Of a stretch of DNA of 64,000 bases, positions 37,626-46,030 are shown piece after piece. The number at the start of each line of letters is the position of its first letter. Position 1 is the first letter of the stretch. The notes beneath the pieces were generated by a model, which was given only the letters and a program-made list of their open reading frames with translations, was not told the DNA's origin and did no database searches. Made by a program: the position numbers and the translations under genes. The DNA comes from Wolbachia endosymbiont (group B) of Eucosma cana (GTDB taxonomy: Bacteria > Pseudomonadota > Alphaproteobacteria > Rickettsiales > Anaplasmataceae): assembly GCF_947250645.1 (NCBI RefSeq), contig NZ_OX366334.1, positions 930,001-994,000 on the forward strand. The letters are read 5' to 3'.

Positions 37626-37939
37626 TTATGTTGCTTATGCTCACTAAAAAGTTCAATGAATGGTTGCAAAATCCTTTCTATAAAAAGTTTGCTTTCTGGT
37701 TCATCGCGTATACCACTAATCATTTTATTGAAAGTTTTTTCGCTGTTTTGTAAAAATAAATAGCTTTCTACTGATTGCACAATAGACAAGGCAGTTAAAA
37801 TTCCTCCTATCACTAAACAAGAAGCTATAGCAGGTACAGTACCCACTGCAATTCCAGTTGCGATTAATGATAAACCAGCTAAGAGTGTAAAGGCTGAAAC
37901 GCAAAACGCTATTTGATGTTTTTCTTTATTTTTAACCAT
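37622..37939 (-). CDS. Small hypothetical two-helix membrane protein
   Basis: 105 residues, no family recognised. Two adjacent transmembrane helices at about 11-33 (AFCVSAFTLLAGLSLIATGI) and 34-56 (AIASCLVIGGILTALSIVQS) form a hairpin, followed by a soluble tail of about 45 residues. Small proteins of this plan are common in Wolbachia genomes. Its stop overlaps the end of the M16 gene. Confidence 0.65.
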   Translation of the reverse strand: MVKNKEKHQIAFCVSAFTLLAGLSLIATGIAVGTVPAIASCLVIGGILTALSIVQSVESYLFLQNSEKTFNKMISGIRDEPESKLFIERILQPFIELFSEHKQHN

Positions 37940-39094
37940 AAATGCCTCACAAAAATTATATTTCTAGTATATCCGTATATATAATGTACTGTCAAGTTTT
38001 TAAAGAAGATTAAAAAATGCAACGCACATGTGCAAAATATGAACTAGGTATATAATTCACAATGCAGCGGTATTTCACTAATCCAATTATTTTTTTCCTG
38101 ATCTAGCCTATCATTCAATATTGCTTGTCTTATTGATTCCATCAACTTATTCATGAAGAAAACATTGTGAATGGTAACGAGTGTGTAAGCCAGGAGCTCT
38201 TTAGCTTTCAGTAAATGGTGTATATAAGCTCTTGAATGTTTTCTGCAGGTAAAGCACAAACAATCACTCTCAATTGGGTTATCATCTAGTTCGAATCGTT
38301 GATTTCGCAAATTAATATGCTCTTTGCACTTTGAAGAAATAGAATCTCTATTTTTTACTTTAACAAGCGCGCCACCATGTCTTGCGAGGCGAGTTGGATG
38401 CACGCAATCAAATGTATCAACTCCAAGCTCTACTCCACGAAAAATGTCTACAATTCCACCAATACCAAGCAAATGAGTAGGCCTATCTTTTTTTAAATGT
38501 TCCATAGTAAAGGAAACTACATCATACATCTGCTCTTTACTTTGACCAAGTGATCCACCTATTGCTTGACCAAAAAATGGCAAATCGTTGATAAAATCAC
38601 AACTTTCTCTACGCAAATCTTGATACACTCCGCCTTGACTAATTCCATAAAGCACCTGTTTGCCATTATTATTTTTTTCAAATTCATTTAAAGAACGTTC
38701 AGCCCATCTATGGCTCATGAGCATTGATTTTCTTGTGTATTCTTTACTGACATGGAATGGAGTACATTCATCTAAAACTAAGATTAAATCTGCACCTAAT
38801 TTTTGTTGAATTTGTATCGACTTTTCAGGAGTTAGACAATAAGTTTTACCATTTATGTAAGAACGAAAAATTGCCCCATCCTCGTTAATTTTGATCAGAG
38901 TTTTTTGTTTCTGTCTTACTCCCTTTATCTCTTCTGAAACTGATCCGTGTCCTAAACTAAATATCTGGTATCCACCAGAATCAGTGAGCATTGGCCCACT
39001 CCATCCCATCATCTTGTGCAAGCCACCAAGCTTTGCCACAGTATCCTCTCCCGGTTGGAGCATTAGGTGATAGGTGTTGGAAAGTATTATCTGA

Positions 39095-40198
39095 TACCAA
39101 TTCCCGTTACACGGGAAACAGATAGACAATAATGGAAGAAAAGCCATAATGAAATAAGTGAAATAGTTTAGGTATAAATGGCACTCAGATCAAAATTATT
39201 GGATGAAGAAGTAGTAAAATCAGCAAAAGAGATGCTGAAGAAAGTAAGGAATAATGCATATGTTTCAAAAAAACTAAACGCTGTAATTGCAGCAAAAAAG
39301 TACAGTATAACGTCTGTAGCAAAAATATATTGCATTTCAAGAAAGGCACTAACTTCGTGGATAAAACTCTTGAAATTTGGCAGAGAAGAAAAACTGTTTG
39401 CTCCTCGATCACGCCGAAGAAAAACTAAATTAAATCAGGCTCAACTACAGCAAATTGAAGCATGGATAGAAGAAAACCCTAATATTACCATTAAAGAAAT
39501 GAGAATAAGAATACAGGAAAAGTTCGACTTAAATATTAGCAAATCTACAGTACACCGCCATATGCAAAAGATGAAATTTTCATATATTACACCAAGACCA
39601 GTACACAACGTACAAGATAAAAGTAAACAAGAGGAATTCAAAAAAAAATCTCAATGAAGTTATTGGAAAGTATCCTGAAAAAGAGCTATTTTTCTTTGAT
39701 GAATCAAGGTTTGGCACACATTCGAAAGTTGGGCATGGATGGTTTAAAAAAGGTACTAGAACTCGGGTTAAAATAAAGTTAGGTAGGCATAATTTTTATC
39801 TCTACAGTGCAGTTAATCCTAAAAATGGAGAGAGTTTTAGCTTATTTGCACCAAATGTTAACACTGATTGCATGAATATATTTCTTGAGCAAATGTTGCA
39901 ATATCTAGGGACAAGAGAAGCTGTTCTTGTTATGGACTGTGCTAGTTGGCATAAGTCAAAAAATTTAAAGGTACCTAAAAACATTGAGATTATATACCTA
40001 CCTCCATATTCACCTGAACTTAATCCTGTTGAGAGGCTTTGGTTATATATAAAACAGAACATTTTGCGCAATAAAATATACAGTACTATTGCTTTGCTTG
40101 AGAGCACTTTATGCAAATTTCTTACCTCTCTTGCTACTTCTACAATTAAACAACTCTGCTCTGTTTCCTATTTGACTCCACAACAATGAGAATTGGTA
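39095..40198 (+). mobile_element. IS630-family insertion sequence in tgt
   Basis: 1104 bp bounded by inverted repeats TACCAATTC (39095) and GAATTGGTA (ending 40198). A 3-bp TGA direct repeat (TCA on the tgt strand) flanks it at 39092-39094 and 40199-40201. If the TA at each end is instead counted as the IS630 target duplication, the element is four bases shorter, but the tgt reading frame is restored only by the 3-bp repeat. It carries one transposase gene with a frameshift. Confidence 0.9.
39178..40189 (+). pseudogene. IS630-family transposase, frameshifted at an A9 run
   Basis: The first 159 residues hold the paired HTH domains (YSITSVAKIYCISRKALTSW, then ISKSTVHRHMQKMKF). Reading stops at TGA 39655-39657. 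The DDE domain continues one frame over: LFFFDESRFGTHSKVGHGWF, then VLVMDCASWHKS, and YLPPYSPELNPVERLWLYIK. The change falls in nine consecutive A at 39640-39648; eight would restore one 336-residue protein. It may be a true mutation, a sequencing error, or a slippage site used on purpose, since IS elements often do this. Confidence 0.88.
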
Positions 40199-40362
40199 TG
40201 AGTACCTGCTTCTCTGATTCTCTCGATATCTGCAGCTTTAATAGCAGCTTTGGTTGCACAAAATATAAATGCTGGTGTTTCTATACTTCCATTTGGAGTT
40301 TTGATCGTTCCAACTCTTGCAGAACCTGATTGCTTGGTTATCCTAAACGAGAACTTTTCCAT

Positions 40363-40863
40363 CTATTTACTTGAAAGTTCTGCTATGATATTTTCCACTT
40401 TTTCAGGAGTGAGGTTTTCATAAAAATCGTTATTGATCTGTACAACAGGGGCATTAACACATGCACCAAGACATTCAACTTCCTTTAAAGTAAATAGATT
40501 ATCTTTAGTGGTTTCACCGATATTGATTCCTAGTTTCTTTTTAAAGGTATTTAACACTTCTTCACTATTGCACAACCAGCAAGGAGTTGTTCTACAAATT
40601 TGTATGAGATATTTACCTACTGGTTTTAAATTATACATGGTGTAAAAATTTGCCACTTCATATACACGAATATGTGGAATATGAAGCATGTCAGCAACGT
40701 AACGCATAGCAGATTCAGGAACCCATCCGCATTGTTCTTGTACGAGATATAGTAAAGGCATGACAGCGCTACCTTCTCTACCTTTAGGATACATCTCTAT
40801 AGACTTTTTCGCTTTCCTAAGGTTATCTAATGTAAAACTAAACTGCTCTTCTTTCTCTTTCAT
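40363..40863 (-). CDS. nuoE: NADH-quinone oxidoreductase subunit E
   Basis: 24-kDa subunit of respiratory complex I that carries the [2Fe-2S] cluster N1a. 166 residues, the usual size for the alphaproteobacterial/mitochondrial form. VMPLLYLVQEQCGWVPESAM and VYEVANFYTMYNLKPVGKY are typical. The cluster ligands are in ICRTTPCWLC and ECLGACVNAPVVQIN (C-x4-C and C-x3-C). It is directly followed by the tgt start codon; other nuo genes are not in the window. Confidence 0.96.
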   Translation of the reverse strand: MKEKEEQFSFTLDNLRKAKKSIEMYPKGREGSAVMPLLYLVQEQCGWVPESAMRYVADMLHIPHIRVYEVANFYTMYNLKPVGKYLIQICRTTPCWLCNSEEVLNTFKKKLGINIGETTKDNLFTLKEVECLGACVNAPVVQINNDFYENLTPEKVENIIAELSSK

Positions 40864-41061
40864 CTAATAAGGTTCATGTAAATCTCAACAAATTATACTT
40901 GAAGAGTTAACAATTGCAATTGTTGGTTTTTTGAGCTCTACAATATTATATCTGTAGAGTGAGTGCACTCAATTTGTGAATTCTTTACTGCTACTCATTT
41001 TCCATATTTCGCTTTGCAGATTATAAAGGTATTAATTTCTTAATTTTAGTTAAAATTTTCA

Positions 41062-41091
41062 TTGACATTAACACGCAGAAATAATCATAAT
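41062..41091 (+). promoter_or_regulatory. Sigma-70-type promoter before the gene at 41120
   Basis: TTGACA at 41062-41067 and CATAAT at 41086-41091 with an 18-base spacer. Transcription would start near 41098, about 20 bases before the ATG. It is one of the few near-consensus promoters in this AT-rich window. Confidence 0.6.
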
Positions 41092-41119
41092 AGCATTTAT
41101 TAAGATTTTAAATATAATT

Positions 41120-41956
41120 ATGCCTATATTAAGTAGATTATTTGGAGTTAATACAACTATACTGAAAGTTAAAGAAGCGATAGGTTTTAATCCAAAAAAC
41201 GTAGGGTTGATTGAAGGAAATGGAGTTACTTATGGACTCAGCTATCAAGATAACGGCAATGGAAGCAGTAGAGTAAAGTTACTTATTAGCTCACTATATC
41301 AATCAAAAACATACGAGTGTGATACAGGTGTTAACGTAGCAAATGAATTTAAGGGCCAATTATCTCCCACACTAATAGAAAATTCAGCTGAAGTAGATAA
41401 AGTTGGAGTTATCTTTCCTACAGAAGAAATTAACAAAAAAGAAAAGTGCATCAAAGGCTTAACATTCAACACTTACGAAATCAAGCATTCAACTAATGTT
41501 CCCTTAGTTGAATACGTAGGAAAAGTAAAATTGTACAAGAACATTGATATAAATAATCTTGCAAATGAAGACAATAGTTACTTTCAACCAAAAGCAGTAA
41601 AAGTTGGTAATGGTAATGTCATTGTAATTGCTCATAACTTAAAGGATCAAGCTTTAGTTTCTTGGTATTTACAATCAGACACAAATGGAAAATTTAGGGC
41701 TTTACCTGGAGCAAAACACACCATAGAAAGAAAATTACTCAAATTTGATAATCCAGGACAATTAGTATTGGATGAAAATACGATGCTTTATTCGCAAGTG
41801 AGACCAAACGTTCCTGAAAATCAAGAGGTAAGAACAAATATTTTTAAGTTCGATATGGCCAAAGTGTATAATGCACCCATTTGTCTAGACCATTTTTTTC
41901 AAAGTGATCCGATTTTTAAAATGAATATGTTGATAAATACGTCGACACACATTTAA
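41120..41956 (+). CDS. Hypothetical protein with its C-terminus replaced by IS3 sequence
   Basis: 278 residues as read here, no family recognised. It starts MPILSRLFGVNTTILKVKEA and is a soluble beta-rich protein (e.g. VTYGLSYQDNGNGSSRVKLL, VKVGNGNVIVIAHNL). The reading frame crosses into the IS3 copy at 41868-41872, so the last 29 or so residues (from NAPICLDHFF) are IS-encoded. Removing the element with a 3-bp ATA duplication gives a natural ending VYITFSYLSECF and a stop. The damage is confined to about 12 native residues, so the protein may be partly functional or it may be a recent pseudogene. Confidence 0.7.
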   Translation: MPILSRLFGVNTTILKVKEAIGFNPKNVGLIEGNGVTYGLSYQDNGNGSSRVKLLISSLYQSKTYECDTGVNVANEFKGQLSPTLIENSAEVDKVGVIFPTEEINKKEKCIKGLTFNTYEIKHSTNVPLVEYVGKVKLYKNIDINNLANEDNSYFQPKAVKVGNGNVIVIAHNLKDQALVSWYLQSDTNGKFRALPGAKHTIERKLLKFDNPGQLVLDENTMLYSQVRPNVPENQEVRTNIFKFDMAKVYNAPICLDHFFQSDPIFKMNMLINTSTHI

Positions 41957-41978
41957 AGTATTTATCAATATATTCATT
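41920..41978 (-). terminator. Long-stem hairpin at the 3' end of the IS3 transposase (copy 2)
   Basis: Identical to the hairpin at 1866-1924. It lies between orfB and the disrupted gene at 41120, where the two would otherwise be transcribed into each other. Confidence 0.55.
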
Positions 41979-42739
41979 TACTGTTTATGATAATAAAGAT
42001 CAGCAGGAACTTTATAATGTAGAGTCTGATGTCGCCTTCTATAGTTATACCAAGCAACAAAATCATTTATTATAAGATTTAAATCTCTGATACTATTTGG
42101 TCTATAATAATATATAGCTTCTTGCTTTAAAGTTCTCCATAAGCGCTCAACAAATATATTGTCGAAGCAACGTCCTTTATGGTCCATACTGATTTTAATA
42201 TTAGCACGCTCTAATTCCATAATAAAGTTGTAGCTAGTAAACTGCACCCCCTGATCACTATTAAAAATCTCAGGTTTACCTTGTTTTAGAGCTTCTTTGA
42301 GAGTATAAAGGCAAAATCCAGCATCGAGATATGGTGATAATGAATGAGCAATAATATAGCGACTATACAAGTCCATTATTGCCACAAAATAGATAAACTT
42401 ACCTTCTACCATAATATATGTTATATCAGTAGCCCATACCTGATTAACTCTACAAATAATCAAATCTTTGAGTAAATAAGGATATATTTTATGCTTTTTT
42501 TCTTTAATACTTGTATTACATCTTTTTCTACAATACAGCCCACTAATCTTCATTTTTTTCATAATTCTTAAGATTTTTTTGTGATTGACTACTACTCCAC
42601 TCGCTATGATTTCAGCAGTAATTTTACGATATCCATAACGGCAATCAGAAGCCAAATATACTTCTTGAATCAAATTTGCTACTTCACTTTCGTTATTAAT
42701 TATAGGCCTATAATATAGGCTAGATCTGCAAATCCCCAA
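41978..42739 (-). CDS. IS3-family transposase OrfB, copy 2
   Basis: Residue-for-residue identical to the protein at 1924-2685, with an intact DDE triad (WATDITY, NSDQGVQF, VERLWRTLKQE). Expected to be made as an OrfAB fusion by -1 slippage on the A9 run (plus-strand T at 42820-42828). Confidence 0.94.
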   Translation of the reverse strand: MGICRSSLYYRPIINNESEVANLIQEVYLASDCRYGYRKITAEIIASGVVVNHKKILRIMKKMKISGLYCRKRCNTSIKEKKHKIYPYLLKDLIICRVNQVWATDITYIMVEGKFIYFVAIMDLYSRYIIAHSLSPYLDAGFCLYTLKEALKQGKPEIFNSDQGVQFTSYNFIMELERANIKISMDHKGRCFDNIFVERLWRTLKQEAIYYYRPNSIRDLNLIINDFVAWYNYRRRHQTLHYKVPADLYYHKQ

Positions 42740-42807
42740 TAAATCAGCCTGTTTCCTAATTGACAGATCAGAATCTTTTTCTATAAACCTTACTCTATCT
42801 TTTTTGC

Positions 42808-43092
42808 TTATTTCAGTAATTTTTTTTTCAAATAGCTATTTTCCACTGTCAATTCTCCTATTACTTTATGTAAACTTTCTATTTCTTGCGCTAAGATTCT
42901 TTGTTTTCTCGCACTTTCACTTTCTTCAACAAATAGGTCTTTTAACCTTGCCAATACTCTATCACGCCAATCATATAGATTTGTTGATGGTATTTTATAT
43001 TCACTACATATCTCAGCTGTGCTTTTTTGATTTTTTATTGCTTCCAAAGCTATCTTTGCTTTTAACTCTGGTTCATATTTTTTTGTTGCCAT
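42808..43092 (-). CDS. IS3-family transposase OrfA, copy 2
   Basis: Identical to the protein at 2754-3038: HTH domain followed by a leucine-zipper-like helix, ending at the slippery A run that leads into orfB. Confidence 0.93.
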   Translation of the reverse strand: MATKKYEPELKAKIALEAIKNQKSTAEICSEYKIPSTNLYDWRDRVLARLKDLFVEESESARKQRILAQEIESLHKVIGELTVENSYLKKKLLK

Positions 43093-43246
43093 ACTTTTAC
43101 CCCTTTACCTTCCTACTCGGATCAACCATTTTTTTTTGGTCTAGTTTATGGGGTGCATTATATCACCTTTAGCTATTTGTCTGAATGTTTTTAGTATGTA
43201 GACTGTTAGGAAATTTTCTTTTGCTTTTATGATTTTAATGTTAAAG

Positions 43247-43252
43247 TATAAT
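43247..43252 (+). promoter_or_regulatory. -10 box of the RNase P RNA gene
   Basis: A perfect TATAAT placed so that transcription would begin near 43258-43260, at the first P1 bases of the RNA. No good -35 hexamer lies at 17 bases; TTGCTT at 43221-43226 is 20 bases away. The IS3 copy ends 84 bases upstream and did not touch this box. Confidence 0.55.
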
Positions 43253-43253
43253 T

Positions 43254-43600
43254 CCTAGGTGCAATAAGTAGCTGCTGTTGTGTGATAAACACAGCAGAGG
43301 AAAGTCCGAGCTCCAAGAAAAGGTAGTGACGGGTAACGCCCGCCGGAGGTAACTCCAGTTATAGGGCTACAGAAAATTACCGCCTAAATATTATTAGGTA
43401 AGGGTGAAAAGGTGTGGTAAGAGCACACCATAACAATGGCAACATTGGTAGTCAAGTAACCAACACTAGGAGCAAGATTAAATAGAAGTAGATTTTATGT
43501 TTTTCTCATATCTACTCGGGTAAATCGCACGAAGTAAATGGTAACATTTACTCCAGATAAATAGCTACATAAACAGAACTCGGCTTATATTTCACCTAGG
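43254..43600 (+). ncRNA. rnpB: RNase P RNA, bacterial A type
   Basis: Catalytic RNA that matures tRNA 5' ends. Recognised by conserved region I (GAGGAAAGTCCGAGCTCC at about 43305), the GGGTAACGCCCGCCGGAGGT block, GGGCTACAGAAAATTACCGC (region IV), AAGGTGTGGTAAGAGCACAC, and the 3' conserved region V AAATAGCTACATAAACAGAA followed by CTCGGCTTAT. The ends pair as P1: GGTG near 43258 with CACC near 43593. The ends are given to within a few bases. The mature 5' end may be at 43258 rather than 43254. Confidence 0.95.
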
Positions 43601-43763
43601 CAATGCATGAATGTCAGCCATACTATGTAAATGTATCAAACATTTCACATACCCTGTACGCTCAATTTGACCACCTATATTCCTTTTACTTCTTGGCTTA
43701 TCTCTTTTTGCATTTCCTTTTGAACTTAACAAAGCTTTTCCTTTAACTCATCACCCTCTATCT

Positions 43764-43859
43764 CTAAAACCTTATTTTCTTACCTATAACTTTTAGCTTA
43801 GCTTCCAACTTTTCTATTTTTTGCTGCAAGTCTTTGTAAAGTTCTAAAAGACTAACCAT
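43764..43859 (-). pseudogene. Short coiled-coil ORF, probably decayed
   Basis: A good start (GAGG five bases before ATG at 43859) opens MVSLLELYKDLQQKIEKLEA and then KLKVIGKKIRF before a stop after 31 codons. A one-base shift continues as ENKVLEIEGDELKEKLC, and further on QKEMQKEISQEVKG is visible. This looks like a small coiled-coil gene broken by frameshifts. It may alternatively be a real 31-residue peptide. The rest of 43601-43940 shows nothing else. Confidence 0.35.
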
Positions 43860-43940
43860 GTTACCTCACTTTTACGATTGGTTTTTATCTTATTTCATCT
43901 ACCTATTTTGTTGCTTCAATGAATGGGTGAATAAAGCATT

Positions 43941-44711
43941 TCATGCGCTGTCCTTCACTTGTTCTGCTTGATAGTCACTACTGCTTTCGCTTATATTAGC
44001 ACTAGAGTATTCTTCATCGTCAACATACTCTTTTAGGACATATCCTCTACCCCAAACGGTTTCTATGTGGCTTATTCCATCATTTGCACTTTCAAGTTTT
44101 TTACGTAATTTACACATAAAAACATCAACTATTTTGTTGTCTGAAGGTTCGTCCAAGCCATTGTAAAGATGGTTTAAAAACATTTCTTTTGTCAACACTG
44201 CTCCTTTACGCAATGCCAGCAATTCTATCATGGAATACTCTTTGTTAGTAAGGTGAACTGTTTTGCCTTTTACCTCAACAATCCTGTGATCAAAATTGAT
44301 ATTCATATTACCAATCTTTATCACTGATTCGGGATGACCTTTAGTACGTCGGACTATGGCCTTAATTCGAGCTAATAATTCGCTCTTGTGAAATGGCTTG
44401 GTTAAGTAATCGTCGGCACCATACCCAAGTCCTTTAGCTTTATGGTTGGCAGCGGAGATACACGAAAGTATTAAAACAGGAACTTTGATTTTTGCACTTC
44501 TTAATCTTAACAGTATATCATATCCATCAATATCACCAGGCAGGTGTATATCTAGAATAACTAGATCGTAATAGTCTCCACCCGAGGAAACCATATTATT
44601 GTTATAATCTTGTGCAGAAGTAACAACGTCGCAAAAATGTCCATCAGAAGTTAAGGCATTAACTACAGTCTTTGCACTTACTTGATCATCTTCAATTAAT
44701 AATATACGCAT
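43941..44711 (-). CDS. ctrA: Cell cycle response regulator CtrA
   Basis: Master transcription factor of the alphaproteobacterial cell cycle, acting through TTAA-N7-TTAA boxes. 256 residues, longer than Caulobacter CtrA (231) because of a Ser/Glu-rich tail. The receiver domain begins MRILLIEDDQVSAKTVVNAL, with phosphoacceptor Asp54 in LVILDIHLPGD and the conserved Lys in DDYLTKPFHKSELLARI. The OmpR-type winged helix contains NKIVDVFMCKLRKKLE and IETVWGRGYVL. It is divergent from gpsA across a 322-base gap with two CtrA-type boxes. Confidence 0.96.
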   Translation of the reverse strand: MRILLIEDDQVSAKTVVNALTSDGHFCDVVTSAQDYNNNMVSSGGDYYDLVILDIHLPGDIDGYDILLRLRSAKIKVPVLILSCISAANHKAKGLGYGADDYLTKPFHKSELLARIKAIVRRTKGHPESVIKIGNMNINFDHRIVEVKGKTVHLTNKEYSMIELLALRKGAVLTKEMFLNHLYNGLDEPSDNKIVDVFMCKLRKKLESANDGISHIETVWGRGYVLKEYVDDEEYSSANISESSSDYQAEQVKDSA

Positions 44712-44810
44712 ATTTTACACCCCATAAATAATTTATAATTTTAGTAATATATATAACCAAGGAAAGTAACAAATCAAATTTTTATTAATGAATAATAGAA
44801 ATTACACTTA

Positions 44811-44825
44811 TTAATTAATAGTTAA
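44811..44825. promoter_or_regulatory. CtrA-type box TTAA-N7-TTAA
   Basis: TTAATTAATAGTTAA, an exact match to the CtrA consensus, 100 bases upstream of the ctrA start. It could mediate autoregulation. In AT-rich DNA such matches also occur by chance. Confidence 0.5.
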
Positions 44826-44936
44826 TATGTCGTTCCAAAATTATACAAATAGATCTAAAATACAATAGATATACTATAATAATACTATTTTTAGTAAATA
44901 TTGAATAGAAGCTATTTTATTAAAAGAATACTTAGG

Positions 44937-44951
44937 TTAATAGATATTTAA
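44937..44951. promoter_or_regulatory. Second CtrA-type box TTAA-N7-TTAA
   Basis: TTAATAGATATTTAA, also an exact match, 83 bases before the gpsA start and 226 before the ctrA start. Confidence 0.45.
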
Positions 44952-45033
44952 ACTATTTTATACTTTTATGTTATATTTTTAATTTACTTATTCTACAGTT
45001 TTAAATTATAAGTAATACTTTCAGGAATATTGA

Positions 45034-46011
45034 GTGGTAATATCAGTTTTAGGTGCTGGCGCATGGGGTACAGCAATTGCGATTTCATTAAGTAGTAAGA
45101 AAAATGTAATTTTGTGGACTCGCAATAAGGCCATGTTTGAATCAATTAAAGAGAAAAGAGAAAGTGACAAGCTACCTGATTGTCCAATTTCTGATAATGT
45201 ATCAGTAAAATTAGCTATTGAAGATGCAGTTAATGCTTCAGTAATAATTCTAGCTGTTCCCACTCAGTCTCTAAGGGAGATATGTCATCAATTGAATGAT
45301 TGTAACCTAAAAAAAAATGTAGCAATAATTTTGGCTTGTAAGGGAATAGAAAAATCTACATTAAAATTACCTAGTGAAGTAGTCAATGAAGTTTTACCTA
45401 ATAATCCTCTTGCTGTTTTTTCTGGTCCTAGCTTTGCTATAGAAGTTGCAAGAAAATTACCATATTCGATGGTTCTTGCATGTCAAAATGAAGTATTAGG
45501 TTCAAAATTAGTATCAGAGCTACAGCAAGAAAATATTAAATTGTACCTTAGTAGCGATGTTATAGGAATACAGGTTTGTGCAGCGTTAAAGAATGTTTTT
45601 GCTATAGCATGTGGGGTTGTTCTAGGTAGGTTTGGGTTTAATGCTCATGCAGCATTAATTACGAAAAGTATGAGTGAAATTAAGGCTTTATACTCAGCAA
45701 AAGTTGGTGACGGCAATGTAGATATAAATACACTACTTGGACCAGCATGCTTAGGCGATTTGGTTGTGACATGCACATCATTAAATTCAAGAAATCTATC
45801 TTTTGGATCTAAAGTAGCTAATAGTAATGGTTCTAGTGCTCAGCAGATTTTATCAGAAGGTAAGTCGGTAATTGAAGGTTTTAACACTGCTAAGTCTGCA
45901 TTTGATTTAGCAGAAAAGCTAAAGATAAAAATGCCCATATGTGAAGCGATCTATAGATTGCTATATGAAAATACTTCTGTAGAAGATACTATTTCTGTTC
46001 TTGTAAATTAG
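45034..46011 (+). CDS. gpsA: Glycerol-3-phosphate dehydrogenase [NAD(P)+]
   Basis: Reduces dihydroxyacetone phosphate to sn-glycerol-3-phosphate for phospholipid synthesis. 325 residues from a GTG start preceded by AGGA. The Rossmann motif VISVLGAGAWGTAIAISLSS opens the protein, followed by FSGPSFAIEVARKLP, the catalytic Lys in AALKNVFAIACGVVLG, and GPACLGDLVVTCTSLNSRN. It leads a run of four co-directional genes (gpsA, pgpA, GNAT, PAS) with small gaps or overlaps. Confidence 0.96.
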   Translation: MVISVLGAGAWGTAIAISLSSKKNVILWTRNKAMFESIKEKRESDKLPDCPISDNVSVKLAIEDAVNASVIILAVPTQSLREICHQLNDCNLKKNVAIILACKGIEKSTLKLPSEVVNEVLPNNPLAVFSGPSFAIEVARKLPYSMVLACQNEVLGSKLVSELQQENIKLYLSSDVIGIQVCAALKNVFAIACGVVLGRFGFNAHAALITKSMSEIKALYSAKVGDGNVDINTLLGPACLGDLVVTCTSLNSRNLSFGSKVANSNGSSAQQILSEGKSVIEGFNTAKSAFDLAEKLKIKMPICEAIYRLLYENTSVEDTISVLVN

Positions 46012-46030
46012 TTTTATATTTCGGTATATT

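Larger units (their letters stand above)
38044..40362 (-). pseudogene. tgt: Queuine tRNA-ribosyltransferase, split by an IS630-family element
   Basis: Exchanges guanine 34 for a queuosine precursor in Asp/Asn/His/Tyr tRNAs. The N-terminal part is at 40199-40362 (MEKFSFRITKQSGSARVGTI ... RIREAGT) and the rest at 38044-39091 (QIILSNTYHLMLQPG, LTDSGGYQIFSLG, nucleophile region GVDTFDCVHPTRLARHG, zinc ligands CLCFTCRKHSRAYIHH). Joining the two across the element and counting one copy of the TGA/TCA repeat gives an exact frame of 403 codons, so the insertion is the only damage. The start ATG abuts the nuoE stop. tRNA queuosine modification by this gene is presumably lost. Confidence 0.95.
41867..43162 (-). 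mobile_element. IS3-family insertion sequence, copy 2
   Basis: Same sequence, length and orientation as copy 1 (offset 40,054 bases), with the TATAATGCACCC / GGGTGCATTATA ends and ATA on both sides (41868-41870 and 43160-43162). The lack of differences means that the two copies separated recently or are kept identical by gene conversion. It lies in the 3' end of the gene at 41120 and about 90 bases upstream of rnpB. Confidence 0.93.

Noticed and set aside
42804..43172. 122-codon hydrophobic plus-strand ORF inside IS3 copy 2 (also at 2750-3109 in copy 1)
   Set aside because: It is the antisense of orfA; the Leu/Phe-rich protein is the usual complement of a Lys/Glu-rich gene.
43254..43600. tmRNA or 6S RNA instead of RNase P RNA
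   Set aside because: GAGGAAAGTCCGAGCTCC and the ACAGAA elements are specific to RNase P RNA; no tRNA-like domain or tag frame is present.
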